Part shown: positions 1 to 12,300 of the stretch, piece after piece
How positions within the stretch are numbered: position 1 is the first letter of the stretch
How the letters are laid out: each line of letters starts with the position of its first letter
Assembly: GCA_000482145.1 (NCBI GenBank)
Contig: AUXH01000095.1
Coordinates: forward strand, 1-42,372
Source: Strigomonas culicis
Lineage: Eukaryota > Euglenozoa > Kinetoplastea > Trypanosomatida > Trypanosomatidae
Direction: 5' to 3'
Length of the DNA: 42,372 bases
Program-made: the position numbers and the translations under genes
The notes under the pieces: generated by a model
What the model saw: only the letters and a program-made list of their open reading frames with translations
What the model was told of the DNA's origin: nothing
The model's database searches: none

Positions 1-34
<34 letters not shown>
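1..34. repeat. (AG)n microsatellite at left edge
   Basis: This is an almost pure AG dinucleotide run on the plus strand, so it reads (CT)n on the coding (minus) strand. It lies downstream of the dynein-2 gene in the direction of transcription. It could therefore be the polypyrimidine tract for the next gene, which would lie off the left edge. It could equally be where an assembly stopped. Confidence 0.9.
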
Positions 35-35
<1 letters not shown>

Positions 36-333
36 CATAATTGGATTCGCCATTGCCGCCGGTACTTGAGATCGAGAAGAACTCAACCGAAGCACTGCGT
101 TCAATGTACAAACCGATTCCACGCATACATCCGACTGAATTCTGGTGTAGTGTCAAACTATCAGAAAAGGAATGGAAATAATAAATGCACCATCTATGCG
201 TGTATACATACGTATCTGTTCACGTGCATCATTAAACAAAGTATATACATGTTCCTTCACAACACCAGTCATTCTATTTCAGTATACATACATACATACA
301 TAGAAAAAAAAAAAACATGCGCTCCCGCAGTCA
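35..333 (-). other. 3' flank of dynein-2 gene
   Basis: This A/T-rich stretch follows the TAA stop of the dynein-2 heavy chain and should hold its 3'UTR and poly(A) site. It contains an A11 run near 304-314 and short CATA repeats near 290-300. I see no credible gene in it. Confidence 0.6.
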
Positions 334-3300
334 TTACTTGGACAGCACGATAGAGGCACCAGCAAGAATAAAGTTCTTCGCCGCGAGCTCCGATGCACAG
401 GGCAGAGCAAAATCGCAGATATAGTTCTCCTTGGACGTGTTTGCGTACACAGGGAGTCGGATGGTGGGCTTCCCGCGGTCCGGCTCCTCCGTCATCCATG
501 ACACGTACAGCTTGACCACGGGGAACACAGCGGCCTCGTCGGCAGTGCTGATAGGCTGCAGCAGCTCGTCGCGGTCGAGCCGGGCCCCTTGGAGCAGAAT
601 GGCCTCGAACAGAACGGGAATGGCGGCGCCGGGAGGGGGGGCGGAGGTGGTCGCCACGAGCTGCAGCGACACCAGCGGCTTCTGGATCGTGTGCGCCGTC
701 TCCTGCCGCAGCGCGTTGAGGAACGTCTCGGGGCGGAAGAGCAGCGACAGGTTGAGCGACGACTTGAGCAGGACGCCGTTCGTCGCCATGCTCTGCCACT
801 GCGAGATCGCGACGGCGCGCTGTAAGAGGGACTGCATCCACGGAAGGATCTTGTCGTTGCTCGCGAAGAAGCCCTCCCACTGCGGCGGCACGCCGCCCTG
901 CAGCATGATGGTCGCCTCCGCCCGCCGGTTTTCCGTGAGGAGCGCGGCACCCTCCACCACCTTCTTGAGGTCCTCGATGCAGCTGTCGACGGTGATGACA
1001 AGCTTCAGCGCGGAGCTCATCTCGGCAGACAGGAACCCTTCAATCGGCTTCGCGGACGACAGTGACACGTGGGTGGAGGAGGCACTCTTCGTCAGCAGGT
1101 CCGGGTGCTGCGACGTCAGCGTCGTCCACGCGGTCAGGATGGGCGTCAGCAGCGAAATCCAGTCCTCGTGGCTCATCGCCTCCTCCTGGCGCGCCTCGTT
1201 GATGCGCTGCAGGTTGTCCACCACCTCGCGCACGCGGGAGAGCTGCACCACGCGGTCCGCGTTGGGCGGCAGCGCGAAGAGCGCCGGCATGTCGTTGTCG
1301 GGGAGGCCCTTAATCACATTGACATACTCGCTGTACTTACCACCCGGAACGCGCACCGTGAAGAAGACGGGGTCTTGCTTCTTCGCACTCGTGAGGGACG
1401 ACGCGTTGAAGAACCGCTCAATGTAGGTGCTCAGGATGTTCGTGTCGTAGTCCGTCTCCATCTTTCCGCCGTAAATGGCGTTCTCCAGAATACCGCGAAT
1501 GGACTTCCAGTCGACTTCGTTCTTGGACTGACGCAGCACAATGTCCGTGGCCGACTTGAGGTCCGAGGCCGTCACTTCATACATCTTGGTCCAGCCCTGT
1601 GGCACGTACGAGCGGCGCTCCTGGATAATGGCATGCAGTGCCGCGGTGATGAAGAGCAGCTCCCGCTGCTTGTCGTCCTTGTCCTCGTAGAAGGACTTGC
1701 CCCAGTCCACGTACGTGCGGAGGAGGTTCTGCTTCACGCCAGGGGGCGTCTCGAACGACACCTTGAGACTCTGCGAGAGCAGAATCGAAGGGAACTCGTC
1801 GTGGGACTCTGTGGTGAGAAACAGGCGGAACTTTTTATGCGGTTTCAGCACATCAAACTCCTTCTGCAGGGTGTACACCCACGGGATGACCAGGTGCAAG
1901 TTTTTCAAAAACACCCACTCGCCCTTTTCGGCCGCTGCCCGCACCATTTGCAGCGCGACATCCGCCTGCCCACCGCCCATCGCCAACTGGTGGAACTTCT
2001 CCTTGCCCACCATCTTGTGGGCGATGCTCTGCAGCTCCTGCGACGGGTCCGCGCCCGTCGTCGTGATGAGAAGCACCGGCGTGTTGCAGTCGGTGGACTC
2101 GATCATCTTGACAAGCGACTCGTTGCCGCCGAGTGCATCCACGCGCAGCAGCTCACACGCGACCAGATTCATCGCGGCGACGAGACGGTCGCCGCGGAAG
2201 GTCTTCATGATGAGCAGCCGCTGGAAGTGCGTCAAGGGCTTCAGGAAGGTGGGGTAGTCCGTCTCCGGCGACGAGGTCCGCATCCACTCGAGCCACACGT
2301 CGGCCTCCTGGATGCGAATCTTTTGGCACATGTCGGGAAACAGCGCCGCGAACGTCTTGAAGGTGTCGATGCTATCCGGCAGCACGAAGGTGGGCACGCG
2401 AACGTCCTTCTTCTTCGCCTCCGGGGCAATCGCCTTGTCCAGGAAGAAGTCCCACTCCGCGTCGCTGCACTCCTTGGGAAACAGCGCACGGGCCAGGTGC
2501 GTGCCGAAGACCGCGCGGTGCTCCTTCAGCAAGCTGCGTGCAATCGTCATGACGGTGAACTGGACAAAGGTCTCCGTGAGCGCGGCAATCTTCGTCTCGG
2601 GGTCCGTGCGCAGCTCCTTGTGGTGCTCCAGGGTGCGGTGGAAGATGTCCATGAAGAGGTTGAAGGAAAACTGGTACATGTGCGATAGCTCCTTCAAGCT
2701 CTTCGTCAAGAAGAAGACATGACTGGCCGTCGTCGCAAAGGGACGGTACACGTTACGCTTCTGGTCAATCTCGGTCTGCACCTCTTTTGACTTCGCCAGC
2801 GCTTCCGTGATCTCACTAGCCTGCGACTTGATCAGATTGAGCGAATCAATAAGCCCCACGTTCTCCAACAGGGAGCCCTTCGAGTTGGCAAGGTCGTTGA
2901 GCAGGCTCTGCTCGAGGTCGGCCAGCTGCATCTTGAGCTTTTCCTCCTTCTCCAGCACGGACAACTTCTGCTTCTCCAGCTCCGGCTGTTCGTGCTGAAT
3001 GGTCAGCCCGAGGAACTGGCCCTCCAGGCCGCTCTGCGTGATGGTGAAACTGATGGGCGTCAGAAAGCTCAGGATATCCGGAGAGACGCGCAAGTCGGAC
3101 GAGCGCGTGACGAGATAGAGCTGAAAGCCATCCGCGTAATCCACCGTGCGTCGATCACCAATCTGGATGACGCGCTTCGTGCCCTCGTTGTGTAACTCCT
3201 TCCGTAGGATGGGATACATGAAGGGCTCGATGCGATCCACATCCGTAATGATGAACTTCTTACCGAAGCGCAGCGCCAGCTCGAGGGCGGACACGAGCCG

Positions 3301-6300
3301 CTCCTCCGATATACTGCACTTCTCGACCACCATCTTCTCCCCCTTGAGGTGCGTGAAGAGCCATTCGGTCGCCTGCCCGGACGGATCCTCAATGAGCGGC
3401 GTGTTCATCTGCTCCTCAATCAGGAGGGCGTTGTCCATCGACAGCTCGTCTCCGGGCAGTCCCTCCGCCTTGTAGTGCAGCTGCACACTCTCCTCCTTGA
3501 GGAAGGTGAAGAAGTTAAACTCTTTCAGCTTCACCTTCTCCTTCCACTCCTTCAAGGTCTGCTCACGGATATTCTCGGGCTGCTGTCCGAGGTAGACGAT
3601 GAAGCCCGCCGCCAGCAAGCACCGGCGCGGCAGCAGGTCCAGCTCTGAGTTGATGGACTTCATCTGCTGCACCCACCGCTTGTGCTCCGTACTCAGCTTC
3701 GCAATCAGCTCTGTCGCGTTGTTAAGCAGGTACTCCGCCTGCTCGAGCTGGTTCCGCAGCCGCTCCGCCTCCGTCGTCTTCTCAGCGAAACGCGTTTTGA
3801 GCTTCTCCACCTTCTCCTCCACCTTGGCCAGTTTGGACTCGTACTTGTTCTTCTTCTCCTGGGCCTTCTTGAGGTTCTCCTCGTACTCCTTGAGCTCGGC
3901 GCGCATGGGCGCGACGGTCTCGAGCACCTTACTGTACTCGATAACGGCCTTCAGCCACTCCGCCATCGGGGCAGCCGCCTTGGAGGCGCGGCCAATGACG
4001 TCGCGCTTGAACGAGTTCGCCTTGTTGTCGATGAACGTTTCCACCTTTCCGCGCGTGGTCGCGTCGACATCGTCGAGGCTGAAGTTGAGGATCTGCCCCT
4101 TGATATCGCCGGCCAGGATCTTGCGAATCCCGCCCCACGTGGTGTCGGCCGCCTTGCCGGCGCTGATGAGAATAATGACGCCCTCCATCACGTCCTGCAC
4201 AGCGGCCGGCGGCTGCTTCATGGACTTGAGCTCCGACAGGTGGTCCGAGCGGATCGAGCTCACGGCGGACATGGCGGCGTCGAGGACCGGCTGGATGCCA
4301 CTGAGACGGCCCTCGATCACGACCTTTCGCTCCTTAATGGCCACCTGCTCCTTGTCCAGCTCCTTCTGCACCTTGTGGATGCCGCGCTTCTGCTCACTCG
4401 CCTCCTCCATCTTTGCCTGAATCTCCGTGAGCGCCTCATCCGCCTCCTTCTGCTTCACCTCCAGCAGCTGCTTCTTCTCATTCACGTCCGAGGCGATCTT
4501 GTCCACATTCTCCTGCGCCTCGTCCAGCTTGGACACACCGCTCTGCAGCCGCGCCACGCCATCCACGACCTCCTTGCTCTTGCGGTTGAAGAGGTTCTCA
4601 TAGGTAAGGCACAGCGCCTTGAAGTGCTGCGGGGAGAACTTTTCGCCGAAGCTGCGATGCAGATGCACCAGCTCCGTCGTAAGGCTGAACTCCTTCTTGT
4701 CGTCACGCTTGTCGAGCGCGTCGTAGACGTCGCCAATCATGATGCGCGGGATCACCTTGAGACTGCTCGAGTCCCACGTCCCCATCCAGTACACGTTACT
4801 GCGCGTGAAGAGCGCAGGGTTGGAGCGGCACTGCTGTTGGTAGTTGCGGTTCGTCGGGTCCATGACAATGGCAACGTGCAGGTACTTGGCAATGCGGTCG
4901 ACAAAGTAGTTGTACGGCGTCATCCCCTCTCCCACCGCGTCCTCCTTCAGCGGCCCCAGGAGCGCCTCCTGCTCTTCCGGCGAGAAGAGACCGGGCACCT
5001 CACCCGAGGACAAGAGAGAGTTCACGCTCTCCAAGAAGCGTGGGTTGAAGAAGTTGAAGTCCTCGAGCAGCAGCACGACACTGCGGCCCTCCACGCCCGC
5101 CTTCGTCATGACGCTCTTCAGCTCCGCATTGAACTGCTTCATGCTGTACTCGCGCGTGAGCCCCAGCGCGACCACCTCCGTGCGGCTGTTATACGCCACC
5201 AGCCGCACAATCTCCGACGCACACACGCCCGAGCGGCCGACGAGAAGGATGTTGCCCCGCTCCTGCGACAGCACGCGGTCGACGCGCGCGACCCACGCAC
5301 ACACCTCCGGGATCAGCTGGATGTTCAGATCGGCGTTCTCGCGCGAGTAGTTGAGCGAGGCCACCTCGGCGGACCGCTTCAGGTCCTCCAGCGCCGTTCC
5401 GACAAGCTTCTTCTTTCCGGCCGCTGCGCCGTCGAGCCACGAGACGTAGAACTTTGTCTCCTTGTCGGACGGCGACTCGCGGTGGCCGACCAAGAAGGAA
5501 ACGTTGTCCTTGATAATCTTGGACAGCTTCACGCGCTCCTCGTTCGTGATGAGCCGGTCGACAAAAATGCGGCGGCCTTCGTACGCGATGGCGTTCCCCA
5601 CTTCCTCGGATTGATAGTTCAGCAGGTTCAACGCCCACTTGGTGATGTCGCGCGGGTTGAAGATGTAGTGCGACGCGACGTCGACCGTGTAGCGGGTCGA
5701 AATCAGTTCGTACACGGTTGTCATGACGCGCGCCAGGTCCGCCGCGCCCTTGCCGGGCATGCTGAGCTGCAGACGCTCGCTTTGCATCATGATGTTGAAG
5801 AACTCCGTGTAGATGAGCTGCAGCGACTCCTTGGGCGGGTAGGACACGCACAGCACGGAAGTGATCGCCAAGAAACGGGGCGCGACGGGGTAGCGGCCCA
5901 TGCTGCCCGGCGGGTTCATGCTGCCGACAATCTGGATGCGCTCGACCGTCACCCACTCCAGATCCGAGTCGTAGAAGCCCTTGTACAGAATGAGCTGCTG
6001 CAGCAGCGAGTGCAGCTGCACGGTGCCGTAGCGGTCCGGCTTCGGCAAGTTGAGATCCTTCAGCAGAATGACCAGGCGGTCCGCGTCCTTCGGCCGCAGC
6101 ACCTTTCCTTGGGTCGAGTTAAACATGGAGCAGGTCTGCTTCAGCTTCTGAATCACGTGGATCGCCTCCGTCTGCGCCGAGCAGTTCACCGTCGCCACGC
6201 GGGTGTTGACACTGTTCGCGAAGAGGTTGTTGAGCAGCATCGTTTTACCGCACCCCTCGGGGCCCACCAAGATGAACGGCCTGTACACGCCCGGCTTCAG

Positions 6301-9300
6301 CGGCTGCGACCACGCCTCCATAATCGCCAAGGCGCGCTGGCACTCGACCGTCGCGATCATGGGCGAGCGATGCAGCTCCTCGACCGTCAGGTCAAAGGCC
6401 TGCTCGAATTCGAACCCCACGTAGCGACCGCCGCCGTCCTTGTCGTACTTGAAGTCCAGCGGGTTCTTCTGGTCCGGTGCCTTCTCCCCGACCAGGTAGA
6501 GAATATCCTTCGCATACTCCTTGCGCGCCTCCTCCGGGAGGTACGACCCCAGACCGTAGATGAGGGCGAGGGCGAACTGCGACTTGGTCGCGCAGAACTG
6601 GAGCTGGCTGAGGCCGGACATGACGAGGCCGGTGCGCGTCGTCTGCACGATAAGCCGTTCGGTCGCCACGAGCGAATCGATCGCCTTATAAAAGTAGTCG
6701 TCAATCCACTTCTTGAGCTGGTCGCGCGAGCCCTCCGGCTGCTCCAGCAGCCACGACGCCACCGCCGTCTTGGGGTCCACGTCCTGCTCGGAGAGGTAGA
6801 TGATACCCATTCGAGAGACGGTGGCCGGCGACGCGAACTCCAAGCTGTGCGTCTCAAAGAGAAAGTTCACATTGTCTCCAAACTGAATACGCACACCGTT
6901 CGGCATCGTCAGCAGCTTGTTATCGTCAAGCACGGAGTTCAGCGACTCGACCCACTCCGGGTCGATATCACCGTCGCAGTAGACCCAGGACTGCACACTC
7001 ACGTCCTCCTTCACCACCTTGCGCGCCGCTTCGGTGATGACGCCGTCGTACCACTCGCGCGTATCGGGGTCCATGTGGCCGAGCAGCTGTTCGCGCGGCA
7101 GCGCCTTGGGGTTCACAATGTACAGGGGCACCTTCTTGTTCAGCTGCTGCATCGCCTTGCGCAGCACCTTCAGCAGCGTGCTCTTGCCGCTCCCGCTGGG
7201 GCCCACCAGGACGACACCCATGCGCTGCCGCAGGGCCTCGTACAGTTGCAGAATTTTCTGGATCTGGCCCTCTACCAGCTGCAGGTTCATCTCCTTGATA
7301 GCATCTTCGATCGCTGTCCGCAGCGATTTGTAGTCAATCTCGAGCACGGGAACGCCCGGAAAGATGTCACCGAGCAGCTTATTGAACAGAATGGCATCAT
7401 TGAACGTGAGCTTGGACAGCGTGTTGACGCGCAGCGATTTGATAATGATCTCGCTCTCCTTCTGCAGCACCTCCGCACTGCTTACCTTGATATTGCCTGC
7501 GACGCGATCCATCAGAAACTCGTGGATAAGGCTGCCACCGAGCCGCAGCACCGCCTTCATCGCACGCAGACCCCAGTCGTAATGCTGCTGGTACGAGAGC
7601 AGTTGCCGCGAGAGGTTAAAGATCTCCACCGTCCGCCGTGCCAAGTTCTTCGCGTGCTCGAAGCCCTCGCTGAAGAGGATGGTCTCCATGATGAGCTCGT
7701 TGTCGGGGGCACTCATCGCAATGGAGCGGAAGAGCTGCTTCAGGTTGTCGGGGAGCTTGCTACGGCCGCCGTAGCCCTTGCCGGCCGGATTCAGCGTCAC
7801 GAAGATGCCCGCGTTCGGGTTGACGTCGATGTCGCGCTCGAGCAAGTGGCAGCGCGCGTCCCCGTTCTTCAGGGCCTCCTGAATCACCTGAATCATCTGC
7901 GACACGGCGGACAGTTGGTCGACCTTCAAACGGTTAAACTCATCGAAGCAGCCCCAGGCACCGCACTTGACGAGTCCGGTGAAGATGCGGCCCATCGACT
8001 TGAAGTCGATACCCTCGTCACAGTTGAACACGAGCACCTGTCGGCCCATGGCGTTACCGAGCGCCTTCACGGACTCCGTCTTGCCCGTACCAGCCGGGCC
8101 GTACGGGTTGCCGCCATACCCGAGCTGCATGCCCTGCGTCAGTGTCATGTAGCACCGATCGGTCAGAGGCGTGTGCACAAGCTTCGGTGCATTTCCCTGG
8201 TACTCGTAGCTGTACTTGAACTCCGCATCCACCATGCGCAACACGCACACGTTCGCGCCGTTCAAGTAGAACCGCAGCTGCTTCTTCCAGAACCAGTCCG
8301 TCTCCTTCTCGACATTGTTTTTGATGAGCAGCTCGACCACTTCGATGTTGTGAATGAGGTCCATGATGAGGGCCTTCAGCTTGATCCCGATGAGAGGGTC
8401 GCTGTTGCCGCCCGCAAAGGCGGTCAGTTCGCGTAGCTGATTCTGCAAGCTCGACTTGTGCTTGCCCAGAGCGCCGGACTTCCCGTCTCGAATGGCCTCC
8501 TCCGTACGCTTGGTGAAGTTGACCATCTCCGCGGTGCAGAGGATCTGCGAGGCGTACGTGCCGATGTCTGTCTTCGCGACGCAGCGCACCAGTTGCGCCT
8601 GAAGCGTGCTCTTCATCTCAACGTCCAGCTGGGCCAGCCACGTCTCGACCTCGTCCGTGATGCGCACGGGCTTTTCCAATGGGACCACCTCACCCTCCAA
8701 GGATTGGATGCGAAGAATCGTCTCCTTCTGGTTGTCAAATTGAACACTGTGGATACCCATGAACAGCTTCTTGAGATGAGACTGGATGACCGTCGGGTTC
8801 TTGCTCTGGGCAAGAATTTCCAGAAGGTCATCATCGCTGATGAAGTAGAAACGAGGGAAACTGTCACGCTTCTCCTCCAGAAACAGGTTGAGGGACTTTT
8901 GGCAGCGCTCGAGCTGTTCCAGGACATTCTTCAGAATCCCCTTAAACTCCTTGTGCTCGGCCAAACTCATCAGATGTGCGTCGGCTTGCACGGAAGACAT
9001 GATCTGCAGGTACTCGCGATCAATGCGGGAGAAGCGCTCCTGCTCATTGGGGAGGGCGCCGCGGCGGAAGATGGGCTCCAGATACACCCACTTGCGCTGG
9101 ATCTGATTCATGTGCCGCAGGTACTCGTCCAGTATGGAGAGCCGCTCCTCCCACTTGTTCGCATCGTTGGCAAATATGCTGAAGTACGGGGACTCCTTCA
9201 TGCTCAGGAGAAGGGCCTGGTTGTCACTCAGAGCCGACAGCGTGTCCTTCCAGTCGGTAATAAGAATCACACCCGGGCGATCCGGGTGCGGAATCACCGT

Positions 9301-12300
9301 GAAGGAGGCCTCCACGCCCCAGGCGCGCACATCGTCCAGGGCCTCGCGAATCTGCGCCTCGCCCTGCGCCCTGCTGTGCAGCTTTTTGATCTCCACCTCG
9401 TCGCGCAGCATGACTTCGTACTTATCGAGGATTTGGCCGAACCTGACGGTGTCCTGCGTGACGTTCCTGAGCTTCAGCAGCGAAAAGAGCTCGGTCCAGT
9501 GGGACGGGGTGAAGCCCTCGCCGCGGACATACTTCAGCAAGGGCACGCAGCGGCCCCACTTCTCGAGCATGGTGCGGATGTGCACTGTGACTGGGTTCGA
9601 CGGGATCTCCTTCATCTTGTCCTGCCACAGCTTCACGAAATCCTCGAAGCGGTAAATCTTGGAGCGGAACGAGATCCACGCTTCCTTGCACAAGTCTTGC
9701 ACCTCGTCCTGAAAAGTGCCCAGCATGCCCCACATGTTGTAGTAGTCGTCAATGTCGCGCTCCAAGTCGTCCACCTCCTGCATGTCGGGGTCGTCCAGCT
9801 GGAAGTACTGGCACTGCTTGACGCACTCCGTGCCCATTTCCTTCAGCCCCTTCAGCTCCTCCTTCTTCTCCGTAACAAACGCCACTGGGTTTTCAGACCG
9901 GATGTCCTTTGGCTTCAGCTCATGCCACTGGTTGGCAAAGCGCTCCACGTCCTTGCGCCAAGCCTTGACCGTTTCCTCCACCGTCGCTTTCAGCTTCGTC
10001 AGTTGGTCATCCACCTCCTTCTCATGCGAGTCGAGGCGCTTCATGTAGCTGTCCCACGTGTCCTTCGTCTTGGTGAAGTCGAGCCCCGCGCTGCCGGTCA
10101 TGCTCTGCAGTAGCACGTTCTTGTTGTAGAAGTGGTGGAACTCCACCTCCATGGCTGGCCGCTGCTCCATCAGCTCGCCATAGAGGATGTTGGCCTCGCC
10201 AATTTCATCCAACTTGGTGAGGGTGCTGTCGAGGCAGCGCGACACGCTCTTGAGGTAGTTGTCGATCGCATCGAGGTGCTTTTCGGCGCTCACCTTCAGT
10301 GTGCTCTTCAAGGCCTCCGTCAGCTTGGAGAGGTGCTCCTCCACCGTGCCCTTCAGACCGGCGGTGCAGAGGGACATGCAGCCGCACTTGATGAAGAGGT
10401 CCTCAGCATTGATCTCCTTGCCCTTCTGCTTGATGAGTCGAAAGCTCTGCTCCCAGTGCTGCACCTCCGTCAGAGAAGCCCCGACGATTTGCTCCAGGGT
10501 GGGGTGGCCGTGCTTGCCGCAGCGCCCAATCACGAGCATCGGCGTGAAGCGCTGCAGCTCCTTCTGCACCGATCGAAACAGCTCCGACGCGTGGGAGAGA
10601 ACGGACAAGATTTCCGCCTCGTTGCACGACGGCATCGCCTTGAAGATGCTCTGACTGCTGCAGCCCTGGAAGCGGTTGGGAAAGGTCAGGAAGTCCCGGA
10701 TGCGGGCGTAGTACTGCTGCCGGAGGAGCTCCAGTGATGGACGCAGCACCGCCTGCCCGCTCGCAGCGTCAAAGATGACATCTGCTTTGATCTCGCCAAT
10801 GCTCTCGTGCAGCCCCTCCAGCCCCTTCTTGTACTGGCTCTCCATGGCTTTATACACCTGCGCATCCCAGAACTGGCGCCAGTTCTCCGTGTTGTGGAAG
10901 CCGCACGTCTCGATGCGCTCCCGGATCACACGCGCCTTCGCGATCCAGCGGTCGCGTGCGTTCAGCAGATCAATCGAGAAGAGGTCCACCACCACCTGCT
11001 CGAAGTCGCGGTGCAGCTTGTGGATGCGCCGGTTCGCCTCGTTCAGTGTCTGGGAGGCCTTGCGCAGCTTGACAATAAAGCGGTCGGCCTCCTCCTTACT
11101 CTTCCACGTCAGCTTGCTCGCGCTGTCTGCGGTGATGACCTTCTCAAACGCAAACGCGGGCTCCAGCAACATGGCGCGCGTCGAGGGAATAATGTCCTCC
11201 GTCATGGAGTTGTACGTGTTGGCCACCTGCTTCAACGCCACACCTTTGGCGTAGAACTGAAGGCCCTTCTTCGCCATTTTGGTGATCTCGGGCGGCACGT
11301 GGTAGCCGAGGGCGGAGAAAACGCGCACCTCCTTCAGCAGCTGTACAAGGCGCTCCGAGAAGTTCACCTCCACCTGGCCCGACGAGTCAATCTCCATCAG
11401 CGGCGCATTCGCGTCGAGGGTCAACGAGTCTCGGTTCATTTCGGCGTCCTGCACCCAATCCCGGTACGTCTCCTGCTCGTAGTCCTCAATCTCCTCCAGC
11501 AAGTGCTTGGAGGACTCGATGAAGTCCGACGAGCTGCCGAGGTCGGCCAAGATGGACGAGCACATGTGGATCATCTCCTCCACCTTGCCGCGAAGCTGCC
11601 GCAGCCAAATGATGTTGTTTACCACGCCCGGCATGAAGCGACCCGCTTGGCACCGCCGGTCCTGCTCCTCCAGCACGTGCTCATCCTCCGTGCTCTCCGC
11701 GCGATGCTCGAACTCGAGGCGAATGGCGTGAAGCCGCTCGTTGAGCTTTGAGAGAAACCCATCGCGCTCCGAGATGAGCTCCTTCGCCACGATGGGGCGC
11801 TTCACCAGCTGGTGGAAGTCGGAGAACTCATGGAGCACCGTCTGCGGCGCCAGGTTGCCGCGCGAGGCAAAGAAGTCACGAAGCGCGGCCGCCGACCGAT
11901 GCTCCACGGGCTCGAGCCGACGGTAGTACGAGTGAAGGCCCAGCTCCCACTGCTTCTGCGCCGCCGCCGTCGTGGAGAAGATGTCGACGCCGCCAAAAGC
12001 ATCCCACATGGTCTCCATCTTGGCACTGCGGAAGTCATTCGGGTCAAGGAGCTGGCTCACCTCATCCACCAGCTCACGGAGGTCGATCACAACGCGCAGA
12101 CGCTCGCGCACCTGCGACAGGCCAACGTCGGTGAAGCGCGTGCCGCCCCACTGGGCGCCCCAGTCGATGGTTGTCAGCTTGAAGCACGTCGTGATCCAGT
12201 CATCGCAGCAGGTGAGGGCCTGGTCAATGACGTTCTTCTCGCCGGTGTAGGGACCGCCGGAGGCAGCCGTCTTCTTCTTGAAGTAGGATGAGATATCGGA

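Noticed and set aside
3682..8436. Plus-strand open frame of 1584 codons inside the dynein-2 gene
   Set aside because: It is codon-aligned antisense to the dynein gene. Sense codons TTA, CTA and TCA are rare in this GC-rich gene, so the complement has few stops. Its Leu/Arg/His-rich translation resembles no family.
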